The notes below the pieces were generated by a model. That model searched no databases and was not told the origin of the DNA. It saw nothing but the letters and a program-made list of their open reading frames with translations. Both the position numbers and the translations under genes were made by a program. 64,000 nucleotides of DNA from Nonomuraea coxensis DSM 45129. Its GTDB lineage: Bacteria > Actinomycetota > Actinomycetes > Streptosporangiales > Streptosporangiaceae. This document shows positions 1-8,070 of the stretch, piece by piece (the first letter of the stretch is position 1; every line of letters begins with the position of its first letter). The stretch is taken from NCBI RefSeq assembly GCF_019397265.1, contig NZ_CP068985.1, forward strand, positions 6,688,001 to 6,752,000, read 5' to 3'.

Positions 1-1
1 C

Positions 2-229
2 AGCGCGGCGATCCTGACGGAGACGTCGCTGTCCTACTTCGGGTTCGGCATCCAGCCGCCCGACGTGTCGTTCGGCACGCTGATCGCCGACGGGTCGAGA
101 ACGGCCATGTACGCGCCGTGGACGTTCTGGTTCGTGGCCGGGCTGCTGGTGGTCACGGTGCTCGCGGTCAACCTCGTCGGCGACGCGCTGCGCGACGCGT
201 TCGACCCGGCGGCGAGGAGGGCGCGATGA
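2..229 (+). CDS. Oligopeptide ABC transporter permease (C-terminal part)
   Basis: The open frame enters from the left edge and ends at TGA 227-229, giving about 75 residues of a DppC/OppC-like permease. The visible part contains the conserved loop LSYFGFGIQPPDVSFGTLI followed by a hydrophobic segment (WTFWFVAGLLVVTVLAVNL) and the family's usual ending (GDALRDAFDP). The stop overlaps the ATG of the next gene (ATGA), so it is the upstream cistron of a peptide-import operon. The N-terminus lies outside the window. Confidence 0.9.
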   Translation, partial: SAAILTETSLSYFGFGIQPPDVSFGTLIADGSRTAMYAPWTFWFVAGLLVVTVLAVNLVGDALRDAFDPAARRAR

Positions 230-2301
230 GACCGGTCCTGGAGGTCACCGACCTCGGCGTCACCTTCGGCGGCGTGCCCGCGGTGCGGGGCGTCGGCTAC
301 GCGGTGCGGCCCGGCGAGGTGCTGGCCATCGTCGGCGAGTCGGGGTCGGGCAAGTCCGTCACCTCGGCGGCCGTCATGGGCCTGCTGCCGCCGGGAGCGC
401 GCGTCACCGGGTCGGTGCGGCTGCACGGCAAGGAGCTGATCGGCGCGCCCGCCCGCGAGCTCGACGCGCTGCGCGGCCGGACGATCTCCATGGTGTTCCA
501 GGACCCGCTGTCGGCGCTCACGCCGGTCTACCGGGTGGGCGACCAGATCGCGGAGGCCGTGCGCGTGCACCAGCGCGTCAGCAAGGAAGACGCCCTGGTC
601 AAGGCGGTGGAGCTGCTGGAGCTGGTCGGCATCCCGCGGCCGGACGAGCGGGCGCTCGCCTTCCCGCACGAGTTCTCCGGCGGCATGCGGCAGCGCGTCA
701 TGATCGCGATGGCGATCGCCAACGACCCCGACGTGATCATCTGCGACGAGCCGACCACCGCGCTCGACGTCACCGTCCAGGCGCAGGTGCTGGAGGTGCT
801 GAAGACGGCGCAGCGCAGGACCGGCGCGGCGATCGTCATGATCACGCACGATCTCGGGGTGGTGGCCGGCTTCGCCGACCGGGTGCTCGTCATGTACGCC
901 GGCCGCCCCGTCGAGGTCGGCGCCGTCGACGACGTCTACTACCGGCCGCGCATGCCCTACACCGCGGGCCTGCTGGCCTCGGTGCCGCGGGTGGACCACG
1001 ACGGCGGGCGGCTGCTGCCGATCGAGGGCAGCCCGCCCTCCCCCGGCGCTCTTCCGCCCGGCTGCCCGTTCGCGCCGCGCTGCCCCCTGCGCGTGGCCGC
1101 CTGCGACGAGCGCGAGCCCCCGCTGTACGAGGTCGGCGAGGGGCACCGCGCGGCGTGCATCCGCTGGGAGGAGGTCCGCCCCGCCGTCCGGCCCGTCGTC
1201 CGCGCCGAGCCCGCCGGGCCGGGCGGGGACGGCGGCGCGGACGACGCCGGGCTTCCCGCCGCGCGGGCGCGGCACCGGCGGACGGTGCTGGAGGTCAGCG
1301 GCCTGGTCAAGGACTACCCGCTGGTCAAGGGCGCGGTGTTCAGGCGGCGGGTGGGCACCGTGCACGCGGTGGCCGGGGTCGGCTTCGACATCCGCGAGGG
1401 CGAGACGCTGGGCCTGGTCGGCGAGTCGGGCAGCGGCAAGACCACGACGCTGACCCAGATCCTGGAGCTGGCCGCCCCGCAGGCCGGGCGCATCGTCGTG
1501 CTCGGCCGCGACACCTCGCGGCTCGGCCGGGGCGAGCGCACCGCGATCCGGCGCGACCTCCAGGTGGTCTTCCAGGACCCGCTGGCCTCGCTCGACCCGC
1601 GCATGACCGTCCACGACATCGTGGCCGAGCCGCTGCGCGCGCACGGGCAGCGGCAGCCGGGCCGGCGGGTGGCCGAGCTGCTGGCGCTGGTCGGGCTGGA
1701 GCCCGGGCACGCGGCCCGCTACCCGCAGGACTTCTCCGGCGGGCAGCGGCAGCGCGTCGGCATCGCGCGGGCGCTCGCGCTGGAGCCCCGGCTGCTGGTG
1801 CTGGACGAGCCGGTCTCGGCGCTGGACGTGTCGATCCAGGCCGGGGTGATCAACCTGCTCGGCGCGCTGCGGGCCAGGCTCGGGCTGTCCTACCTGTTCG
1901 TGGCGCACGACCTGGCCGTGGTGCGGCATCTGGCCGACCGGGTGGCGGTGATGCACCTCGGCAGGATCGCCGAGATCGGCCGGGTCGACGCCGTCTACCG
2001 CGCCCCCCTGCACCCCTACACCCAGGCCCTGCTGTCGGCGATCCCGCTGCCCGACCCGGCGCGCGAGCGCTCCCGGCGGCGGATCCTGCTGGAGGGCGAC
2101 CTGCCCAGCCCCGCCGACCCTCCGACGGGCTGCCGCTTCCGCACCCGGTGCCCCAAGTTCCGTGCCGAGCTCACCGACGACGAGCGCGGGCTCTGCGTCC
2201 AGGTGGAGCCCGACGTGCGGACGCTGGGCGAGGACCACGGCGCGGCCTGCCATTACGCCGAGAGGCGTGTCGTCGTCCAGACCAGGAGGAACGCCCGATG
2301 A
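226..2301 (+). CDS. Fused two-domain oligopeptide ABC transporter ATPase (DppD-DppF type)
   Basis: This 691-residue protein carries two complete nucleotide-binding domains that would energise peptide import at the cytoplasmic face. The first has Walker A GESGSGKS (residues 37-44), signature FSGGMRQRV and Walker B VIICDEPTTALD. The second has Walker A GESGSGKT (about 400), signature FSGGQRQRV and LLVLDEPVSALD. Each ends in a cysteine-containing oligopeptide-type C-terminal tail (CPFAPRCPL; CRFRTRCPKF). The start was chosen at ATG 226 because it overlaps the permease stop; an upstream in-frame methionine at 118 would run through the permease gene. Its stop overlaps the next ATG by ATGA. Fusion of DppD and DppF into one chain is common in actinomycetes. 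Confidence 0.93.
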   Translation: MRPVLEVTDLGVTFGGVPAVRGVGYAVRPGEVLAIVGESGSGKSVTSAAVMGLLPPGARVTGSVRLHGKELIGAPARELDALRGRTISMVFQDPLSALTPVYRVGDQIAEAVRVHQRVSKEDALVKAVELLELVGIPRPDERALAFPHEFSGGMRQRVMIAMAIANDPDVIICDEPTTALDVTVQAQVLEVLKTAQRRTGAAIVMITHDLGVVAGFADRVLVMYAGRPVEVGAVDDVYYRPRMPYTAGLLASVPRVDHDGGRLLPIEGSPPSPGALPPGCPFAPRCPLRVAACDEREPPLYEVGEGHRAACIRWEEVRPAVRPVVRAEPAGPGGDGGADDAGLPAARARHRRTVLEVSGLVKDYPLVKGAVFRRRVGTVHAVAGVGFDIREGETLGLVGESGSGKTTTLTQILELAAPQAGRIVVLGRDTSRLGRGERTAIRRDLQVVFQDPLASLDPRMTVHDIVAEPLRAHGQRQPGRRVAELLALVGLEPGHAARYPQDFSGGQRQRVGIARALALEPRLLVLDEPVSALDVSIQAGVINLLGALRARLGLSYLFVAHDLAVVRHLADRVAVMHLGRIAEIGRVDAVYRAPLHPYTQALLSAIPLPDPARERSRRRILLEGDLPSPADPPTGCRFRTRCPKFRAELTDDERGLCVQVEPDVRTLGEDHGAACHYAERRVVVQTRRNAR

Positions 2302-3992
2302 AAGCAGCACGTCTCGTCCTCGCCCTGGCCGTGGCCGCGCCGCTGGCCCTGGCGGGCTGCGGGGAGCGCCCTGGCGGCGGCGCGGGGGGCGCCCGAGGTC
2401 CCGGCGACGACCGTACGATCAGGGCGTTCGACATCAACCCGCGCCCGCGCGCGCAGGTCAGGGAGGGCGGCACCCTGCGGTGGGGCATCAACGAGCTGCC
2501 CGCGCAGTGGAACCGCAACCACGTCGACGGCAACCTGGCGGTGGCGGCGGCGGTCAGCAACGCGCTGCTGCCGACGCCGTTCGTCTCCGACGAGAAGGCC
2601 GAGATCGCGCCGGACCGCAACTACGTGCTCGACGCCGAGGTCACGGCGCGGCGGCCGCGGCAGGTCGTCACCTACACGCTCAACCCGAAGGCGCGCTGGT
2701 CCGACGGCAAGCCGATCACCTGGGCCGACTACCAGGCCCAGTGGCGGGCGCTCAACGGCAAGGACCCCGCCTACCGCATCGCCTCGGCGACCGGCTACCA
2801 GGACATCGCGGAGGTGGCGCGGGGCAAGGACGACCACGAGGTGGTGGTGACGTTCGCGCGGCCGTTCGGCGACTGGCAGTCGCTGTTCGCGCCGCTGCTG
2901 CCGGCCTCCGCCAACTCCTCGCCGGAGGCGTTCAACACCGGGTGGCTCAACAGGATCCCGGTGACGGCGGGGCCGTTCAAGTTCGGCGGGTTCGACCAGA
3001 CGGCCAAGACGGTCACGCTGGTGCGGGACGACGCCTGGTGGGGTGACCGGGCCAAGCTCGACAGGATCATCTACCGGGCGGCGGAGCAGGACTCGCTGAT
3101 CGGCGCGTTCAGCAACGGCGAGCTCGACGTCATCGACGTGGGCCCGTCCGCGCCCGACTACGCGCGGGCCAGGGCCACCTCGGGCGCGCAGGTGCGGCAG
3201 GCGGCCGGGCCCGACTTCCGGCACTTCACCTTCAACGGCTCCAGCGAGCTGCTGCGCGACCGCGACGTGCGCAGGGCGGTGCAGCTCGGCATCAACCGGC
3301 AGGCGATCGCGCAGTCCGACCTGCAGGGCCTCGACTGGCCGATCACGCTGCTCGACAACCACTTCTTCATGAACACCCAGGAGGGCTACCAGGACAACGC
3401 CGGCGAGCACGGGGCCTACAACCCCGCGCGGGCGCGGCAGCTCCTCGACGCGGCCGGCTGGCGGCTCAACGGCGCGGTGCGGCAGAAGAACGGCAAGCCG
3501 CTGGAGCTGCGCTTCGTGGTGCCGTCCGGGGTGCAGCTCAGCAAGCAGGAGGGAGAGCTGGCGCAGACCATGCTCGCCCAGATCGGGGTGAAGCTCACCA
3601 TCCGGTCGGTGCCCAGCGCCGACTTCTTCACCAGCTACGTCATCCCCGGCAACTTCGACATCACGCCCTTCTCCTACATCGGCACGCCCTACCCCGTGTC
3701 CAGCAGCTACGGCATCTACGCGAACGCGCCCGACGGCAAGACGTGGAACGCCAACTTCGGCCGCACCGGATCGGCGGCCATCGACGAGGCCATGAGCCGG
3801 GCCGCGCAGAGCCTGGACCCGGCCGAGGGACGCGCGCTCGCCAACGCCGCCGACCGGCTGCTGTGGCAGGAGGTCAACGTCCTGCCCCTCTACCAGCGCC
3901 CGCAGAACGTGGCCGTGAAGGAGACGCTGGCCAACGTGGGGGCGCGCGGCTTCTACGACCTGCGCTACGAGAACATCGGCTTCACGGCCTGA
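2298..3992 (+). CDS. Peptide ABC transporter substrate-binding lipoprotein (SBP_bac_5)
   Basis: The 564-residue product starts with a lipoprotein signal whose lipobox LAGC places the lipidated cysteine at residue 21, followed by a Gly-rich linker. The body is a family 5 solute-binding protein: stretches such as LRWGINELPAQWN, the WSDGKPITWADY motif typical of DppA/OppA relatives, and VRRAVQLGINRQAIAQ. It would sit on the outer face of the membrane and deliver peptides or related solutes to the transporter encoded just upstream, with which it is translationally coupled (ATGA). The exact substrate cannot be read from sequence. Confidence 0.92.
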   Translation: MKAARLVLALAVAAPLALAGCGERPGGGAGGARGPGDDRTIRAFDINPRPRAQVREGGTLRWGINELPAQWNRNHVDGNLAVAAAVSNALLPTPFVSDEKAEIAPDRNYVLDAEVTARRPRQVVTYTLNPKARWSDGKPITWADYQAQWRALNGKDPAYRIASATGYQDIAEVARGKDDHEVVVTFARPFGDWQSLFAPLLPASANSSPEAFNTGWLNRIPVTAGPFKFGGFDQTAKTVTLVRDDAWWGDRAKLDRIIYRAAEQDSLIGAFSNGELDVIDVGPSAPDYARARATSGAQVRQAAGPDFRHFTFNGSSELLRDRDVRRAVQLGINRQAIAQSDLQGLDWPITLLDNHFFMNTQEGYQDNAGEHGAYNPARARQLLDAAGWRLNGAVRQKNGKPLELRFVVPSGVQLSKQEGELAQTMLAQIGVKLTIRSVPSADFFTSYVIPGNFDITPFSYIGTPYPVSSSYGIYANAPDGKTWNANFGRTGSAAIDEAMSRAAQSLDPAEGRALANAADRLLWQEVNVLPLYQRPQNVAVKETLANVGARGFYDLRYENIGFTA

Positions 3993-4043
3993 CCCCGTGC
4001 TCCCGCCGCGCCGGATGCCGGCGGGGTCCGGTAGAAAAGGCGG

Positions 4044-5138
4044 ATGACGACTCGGGTGAGCTGGGGGCAGATCCTCGCCTGGCGGCTGCGCAGGCAGTTC
4101 GTGAGCGGCGCCGACGGTGGCGACGCCGTGAGCGTGGCCCGGCGGCTGTGCGGCGTGCAGGCGCAGGTGGCCTCGTCGGCGGAGCTGGCGGTGGCGGTCC
4201 GGCAGGCGGAGCCGGAGCGCGGGGAGGTGGCCCGCGCCCTGTGGTCCGAGCGCACGCTGGCCAAGACCTGGCTCATGCGCGGCGGCACCCTCCACCTGGT
4301 GCCCGCCGACGAGCTGGCCTCCTACTGCGCGGCGCTCGCGACGCTGCGGTTCTGGGAGAAGGGGTCGTGGCAGCGGGGCCACGGGGTGACGGCCGACGAG
4401 GTCGGCGCGATCATGGAGGCGGTTCCCGAGGCGCTGAAGGGCGCGCCGCTGACCCGGGAGGAGCTGGTCGAGGCCGTGGTCACGGTGACCGGCCGGACCC
4501 GGCTGCGCGAGGCGCTGGGGTCCGGCTGGGGCGCGCTGCTCAAGCCGCTCAGCCGCCTGGGCGAGCTGTGCTACGGCCCGCCGCGCGAGGGCAGGGTGAC
4601 CTTCACCACCCCCGCCGGCTGGCTGCCGGGCTGGCCGGGCGAGCTGCCGCCGCAGGAGGAGGCCGGCGTGCGGGTGGCGCGCGCCTTCCTCGGCGCGCAC
4701 GGCCCGGCGACGCCGGAGATGTTCGACTCGTGGCTGTTCGGCGGGACGGCGCGCAAGGCGGTGCTGAAGGGCTGGTTCCGCGCGCTCGCGCCCGAGCTGA
4801 CCGAGGTCGAGACCGATGACGGGCTCACGCTGCTCGCGCTGTCGGAGCACGTGGACGAGCTGGCCGCGGGCCGCCCGTCGGCGGCGGTGCACCTGCTGCC
4901 GGGGTTCGACCAGTACATTCTGGGCGCGCCGCGCACGCTCGCCCCGCTCATCCCGCCGGAGCTCAAGGCCAGGGTGAGCCGCCAGGCGGGCTGGATCTCC
5001 CCCGTGGTCGTGCACGAGGGGCGGGTCGCGGGCGTGTGGGAGCACCGGGACGGCGACGTGACGCTCGACCTCGCCGTTCCGGTGCCGGCGGAGCCGCTGG
5101 CGGAGGCGGTCGCGCGGCTGCGTCCCCTGCTGCCGTAG
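4044..5138 (+). CDS. Winged-helix DNA-binding domain protein (HTH_42 / AlkX-YcaQ type)
   Basis: A 364-residue protein of the winged-helix family found in AlkX/YcaQ-type proteins. Family marks are the opening SWGQILAWRLRRQF, ARRLCGVQAQVASSAELAVA, a TWLMRGGTLHLV motif, and the C-terminal LLPGFDQYILG and WISPVVVHEGRVAGVWEH segments. Some relatives are DNA glycosylases acting on crosslinks or alkylated bases, but many actinobacterial members have no tested role, so a DNA-repair function is only possible. It begins 51 bp after the peptide transporter operon and is convergent with the small cysteine-rich gene downstream (11 bp gap). Confidence 0.82.
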   Translation: MTTRVSWGQILAWRLRRQFVSGADGGDAVSVARRLCGVQAQVASSAELAVAVRQAEPERGEVARALWSERTLAKTWLMRGGTLHLVPADELASYCAALATLRFWEKGSWQRGHGVTADEVGAIMEAVPEALKGAPLTREELVEAVVTVTGRTRLREALGSGWGALLKPLSRLGELCYGPPREGRVTFTTPAGWLPGWPGELPPQEEAGVRVARAFLGAHGPATPEMFDSWLFGGTARKAVLKGWFRALAPELTEVETDDGLTLLALSEHVDELAAGRPSAAVHLLPGFDQYILGAPRTLAPLIPPELKARVSRQAGWISPVVVHEGRVAGVWEHRDGDVTLDLAVPVPAEPLAEAVARLRPLLP

Positions 5139-5149
5139 CCGGGGCGGGG

Positions 5150-5404
5150 TCAGGGGGTGGCGCTGCCCGCCATCACCCGGTCGACGATGCCTTCGCTGCC
5201 CTCCTGGCGGGCGCAGTGCGCGCAGCAGTACCAATGCTCGCCCGACTGGACGCCGTGGCCGATCACCTTGGTGCCGCAGTGCTCGCAGATCGGCGCCATC
5301 GACTCGATGGCGCACTGGAAGCAGTCGAAGGTGTGCACCGCTCCCTGCGCGTGCACCTCGAACGCCATGTCGTAGTCGTTGCCGCAGGTCTCGCAGATGG
5401 CCAT
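5150..5404 (-). CDS. Small cysteine-rich metallothionein-like protein
   Basis: This 84-residue protein has four CxxC knuckles (Cys4/7, 28/31, 40/43, 61/64) plus Cys60 and several histidines, so it should bind metal, most likely zinc. The segment WYCCAHCA resembles the ending of bacterial metallothioneins (PF02069 type), and the opening ICETCGNDYD is typical of a widespread actinobacterial family. It could store or buffer metal or be a zinc-ribbon adaptor; no partner is evident. It is divergent from the secreted protein at 5567. Confidence 0.75.
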   Translation of the reverse strand: MAICETCGNDYDMAFEVHAQGAVHTFDCFQCAIESMAPICEHCGTKVIGHGVQSGEHWYCCAHCARQEGSEGIVDRVMAGSATP

Positions 5405-5506
5405 GGTGGTTCCCCTCGTAGTCGCTCCGCCGGGGAACTACCCGGTCAGGGCATACGCCCTGCCCAAGGAACCGCCATATTCGGGCTGTTTTGCCCCGGT
5501 CTCCGT

Positions 5507-5535
5507 TTGCCTTCATGGTCGAGACGCAGTAAAGA
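5507..5535 (+). promoter_or_regulatory. Putative sigma70-type promoter for the SapA-like gene
   Basis: A TTGCCT -35 box (5507-5512) and TAAAGA -10 box (5530-5535) are separated by 17 bp and lie about 32 bp before the ATG at 5567. The surrounding stretch is more AT-rich than the flanking genes. Read by eye only. Confidence 0.45.
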
Positions 5536-5566
5536 TCGTCGCCGACCCTGTTCTCCCGATGAAGGG

Positions 5567-6022
5567 ATGACCGTGCTCACACGTACCGTCCTCGCGGCCG
5601 CCCTGGCCGCCGCCGGGCTCGCCGTGCTTCCCTCCTCCGCCTATGCCGCCGCGGCTCCGTACACTCCGGAGCGGATCTGCGGCCCCGGCTTCCACCGGGT
5701 CAAGGACGGTCACCGCGCGATGAAGACGCGCGACGGCGCCGTTTTCGGGCACGTCTACCTGATGTACAACAAGCGCAGCGGCGACAACTGCGTGGCCGCG
5801 ATCAAGACCGCCTACCGGGGCGTGCGCTCCGTCACCGGCGCGTACCTGGAGGTGCGCGGCGGCGGCAGGTCGCAGGACGCGCAGAAATACCGCTACTACG
5901 CCGAGACCGGCCACCTGGCGGGAAGCTGGAAGTGCGTCCGCTACGCCGGCTGGACCCGCGACCCGGACAACCGCGTCGAGGCGTGGGGCGGCCGCCAGAG
6001 CTGGGGCAACTGCAAGGGCTAG
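5567..6022 (+). CDS. Secreted spore-associated protein A-like protein
   Basis: The 151-residue product has a Sec signal peptide (basic start, Ala/Leu core, cleavage near AYAAAAP at about residue 25) and a mature domain with four cysteines in the pattern of streptomycete SapA-type proteins: ERICGPGF, GHVYLMYNKRSGDNC, YYAETGHLAGSWKC and a GNC ending. Two disulfides are likely. SapA-family proteins are exported and associated with spores or aerial growth, but their molecular role is not established. The start ATG 5567 is chosen because it opens directly on the signal peptide; the frame stays open upstream without signal-peptide character. Confidence 0.72.
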   Translation: MTVLTRTVLAAALAAAGLAVLPSSAYAAAAPYTPERICGPGFHRVKDGHRAMKTRDGAVFGHVYLMYNKRSGDNCVAAIKTAYRGVRSVTGAYLEVRGGGRSQDAQKYRYYAETGHLAGSWKCVRYAGWTRDPDNRVEAWGGRQSWGNCKG

Positions 6023-6104
6023 GATTTTCCGCCCGAGTTGTCACATCGCGGCGGCCTGTCCCGTCCACCACCCGTAAGCGCGAAACACCTACGGGAGGCC
6101 GGCC

Positions 6105-6548
6105 ATGAGCCAGCGGATCAATCTCACCAAGCACGTGCCCGACATCTACCACCACTTCCTGGAGGTGGAGAAGATCCTGCGCGGCAGCGAGCTGCCCACC
6201 GCCACCTTCGAGCTGGTGAAGCTGCGGGCCAGCCAGATCAACGGCTGCGCCTACTGCGTGGACATGCACAGCCGCGACATGAAGAAGGCCGGCGAGAGCG
6301 ACGAGCGCCTCTGGATGGTGGCCGCCTGGCGCGAGGCCACGGTGTTCACCCCGGCCGAGCGGGCCGCGCTGGCGCTCACGGAGGAGGCCACCCGGCTGCC
6401 CGACCGGGAGGCCGTGCCGGACGCGGTGTGGGAGCAGGCCCGCGAGCACTACGACGACAAGCAGCTCGCGCTGCTGATCGCGGCGATCGCGATGATCAAC
6501 GCCTGGAACCGGATCGGGGTGACCGCCCGGCTCACGCCCGGCACCTGA
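6105..6548 (+). CDS. AhpD-like / carboxymuconolactone decarboxylase family protein
   Basis: A 147-residue alpha-helical protein with the AhpD-type active-site motif: CAYC (Cys48/Cys51) followed by His55, preceded by the conserved ELVKLRASQINGC stretch. Proteins of this family act as alkylhydroperoxidase-like thiol reductases, but true AhpD partners (AhpC, Lpd, SucB) are not nearby, so the substrate is unknown. A clear ribosome site (GGGAGG, 6091-6096) precedes ATG 6105. A strong hairpin follows the gene, so it is probably monocistronic. Confidence 0.88.
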   Translation: MSQRINLTKHVPDIYHHFLEVEKILRGSELPTATFELVKLRASQINGCAYCVDMHSRDMKKAGESDERLWMVAAWREATVFTPAERAALALTEEATRLPDREAVPDAVWEQAREHYDDKQLALLIAAIAMINAWNRIGVTARLTPGT

Positions 6549-6560
6549 CCGCGCCGCGCC

Positions 6561-6584
6561 CCGGCCGGCCTTTCGGCCGGCCGG
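6561..6584 (+). terminator. Rho-independent-type hairpin after the AhpD-like gene
   Basis: A perfect 10-bp inverted repeat (CCGGCCGGCC at 6561-6570, TTTC loop, GGCCGGCCGG at 6575-6584) sits 13 bp past the stop and is followed by a pyrimidine-rich tail. It separates the AhpD-like gene from the small gene at 6657. Confidence 0.75.
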
Positions 6585-6656
6585 ACCTTCTTACACCGAA
6601 CTTACGGGGGTATCGGTAGACAACATCAGTAACAAAAACATCACGGGGGGTTGACG

Positions 6657-6827
6657 ATGAAGAGGCTTGTGGTGGTGCCGCCACACATCGCCAGGCACAA
6701 GGTCCGCGACATCCGTTCGGCAGACCGCCGCCGCAAGCCCCCCGTCGATCCCAAGGTCGTCGACCTGCGGGCCTACACCGGCCGCAACGTCATCCGCTTC
6801 CCCGGCGGCCCGGCGCCCGCCGCCTGA
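6657..6827 (+). CDS. Small basic protein of unknown function (56 aa)
   Basis: This short ORF reads MKRLVVVPPHIARHKV at its start, is Arg/Lys/Pro rich, contains KPPVDPKVVDLRAYTGRNV and ends FPGGPAPAA. A good ribosome site (GGGGGG about 7 bp before the ATG) and an isolated AT-rich leader after the preceding terminator argue that it is a real gene. No signal peptide, membrane segment or known motif is seen. It converges on the next gene, with one base between the two stop codons. I do not recognise a family. Confidence 0.55.
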   Translation: MKRLVVVPPHIARHKVRDIRSADRRRKPPVDPKVVDLRAYTGRNVIRFPGGPAPAA

Positions 6828-6828
6828 C

Positions 6829-7449
6829 CTACGAGGCGTACAACTTCTTGACGTACCCCGGGCCGTAGTAGGTCTCCAGCTCCTCCAGCGACTCCTCCAC
6901 CTTCTGCACCTCCTTGACGATGCGCGCGTGCGAAGGCAGGTCGTCGCCCCAGGTCTCGGGCTTCCAGAGCGACGAGCGCAGGAACGCCTTCGCGCAGTGG
7001 AAGAAGATCTGCTCGATCTCGACGACGATCGCCAGGTGCGGGCGGTGGCCCTTCACGACCAGCTCGTCGAGGAACGGGGCCTCGCGGACGAGCCGGGCGC
7101 GGCCGTTGATCCGCAGGGTCTCGTTGCGGCCGGGGATCAGGAAGATCAGTCCGACGTGCGGGTTGCGCAGGATGTTGAGGAAGCCGTCGGCGCGGCGGTT
7201 GCCCGGCCGGTCGGGGATGGCGATCGTGGTGTCGTCCAGCACGTGGACGAACCCGGTCGGGTCGCCCTTGGGCGAGACGTCGCAGGCGCCCCGCTCGTCG
7301 GAGGTGGCGATCAGGCAGAACGGCGAGGCGGCCAGCCACTGGCGGTCGCGTTCGTGCAGCCGCGTCCGCTCCTTGGTCGCCGCCCTCGGCATGACGTCAC
7401 CGAGCAGCTCGCGCAGCTCGGCCTCCGACCCGATTTCCGCCCAGCTCAT
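6829..7449 (-). CDS. Pyridoxamine 5'-phosphate oxidase family flavoprotein (MSMEG_1061-like)
   Basis: A 206-residue split-barrel protein. The core shows the family's flavin-binding segments: FCLIATSDERGACDVSPKGDP, IAIPDRPGNRRADGF and a VGLIFLIPGRNETLRINGRA strand pair. Such proteins bind FMN or F420 and reduce small organic substrates; no specific substrate can be given. The start at 7449 follows a GGGAG ribosome site; a longer open frame reaching 7902 runs through the neighbouring regulator on the same strand and is discarded. It lies 32 bp downstream of the HxlR gene and may be co-transcribed with it. Confidence 0.8.
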   Translation of the reverse strand: MSWAEIGSEAELRELLGDVMPRAATKERTRLHERDRQWLAASPFCLIATSDERGACDVSPKGDPTGFVHVLDDTTIAIPDRPGNRRADGFLNILRNPHVGLIFLIPGRNETLRINGRARLVREAPFLDELVVKGHRPHLAIVVEIEQIFFHCAKAFLRSSLWKPETWGDDLPSHARIVKEVQKVEESLEELETYYGPGYVKKLYAS

Positions 7450-7481
7450 GCGATCTCCCTTCGGGGGTTTCCCCCATCTTG

Positions 7482-8012
7482 TCAGGGGATCGGGGCGAGC
7501 ATCCTGTGGGGCGACCGAAGGGCGAGACTGACCAGGTCCGTACGCGTGTCGTCGCGCAGCCCCGGCCCCGGCCGCACCTCGACCTCCTCCAGCGGCACGC
7601 TCCGCCCGCACGTCCCGCAGACCGAGCAGGGCTCCAGCAGGGAGCCGCAGGTGACGTGGTGGTAGAGCCGCCGGGGGCCGTGGGCGGCCAGGTGGCGCTC
7701 GCCCCACTGGGCGAGGGCCAGCACCGGGACCCACAGCTCGCGGCCCATGGGGGTCAGGACGTACTCGTCGCGGGGCGGCGCGTCCTGGTAGCGGCGCCGT
7801 TCGAGCACGCCGGCCTCGACGAGCGCGCTCAGCCGCTGGGACAGCACGGCCTTGGGGATGTCGAGATGGGCCTGGAAGTCGGCGAAGCGGCGTACGCCGC
7901 ACATCGCGTCGCGGATCACGAGCAGCGTCCAGCGCTCGCCGAGCACCTCCAGGGTCTTGGCGAAGGAGCAGTCCTGGCCGTCGTAGTTCTTGCCGAGCGC
8001 CATGCCGCCCAT
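7482..8012 (-). CDS. HxlR family transcriptional regulator
   Basis: Up to 176 residues with the HxlR winged-helix core: GERWTLLVIRDAMCGVRRF, then the recognition region HLDIPKAVLSQRLSALVEAGVLERR and a wing with YVLTPMGRELW. An N-terminal cysteine (GQDC) and a C-terminal CSVCGTCG cluster could sense redox or metal. It is divergent from an MFS pump, the usual arrangement for a local repressor and its target, and two copies of a GTTC/GAAC motif lie in the shared spacer. Two starts are possible, ATG 8012 or ATG 8003; neither has a strong ribosome site. Confidence 0.88.
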   Translation of the reverse strand: MGGMALGKNYDGQDCSFAKTLEVLGERWTLLVIRDAMCGVRRFADFQAHLDIPKAVLSQRLSALVEAGVLERRRYQDAPPRDEYVLTPMGRELWVPVLALAQWGERHLAAHGPRRLYHHVTCGSLLEPCSVCGTCGRSVPLEEVEVRPGPGLRDDTRTDLVSLALRSPHRMLAPIP

Positions 8013-8015
8013 GTT

Positions 8016-8070
8016 AGTTCATTCACCGAACCGTGATACCGTCCCGCGCTATGAGTTCATTGACCGAACC
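8016..8070. promoter_or_regulatory. Twin putative HxlR operators
   Basis: AGTTCATTCACCGAACC (8016-8032) and AGTTCATTGACCGAACC (8054-8070) are identical except for one base and begin 38 bp apart. Each contains GTTC and GAAC arms around 7 bp, so each can be read as a dyad. The first lies just upstream of the regulator start; the second covers the first codons of the MFS gene if its ATG is at 8051. The layout suggests autoregulation plus repression of the pump. Confidence 0.6.
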
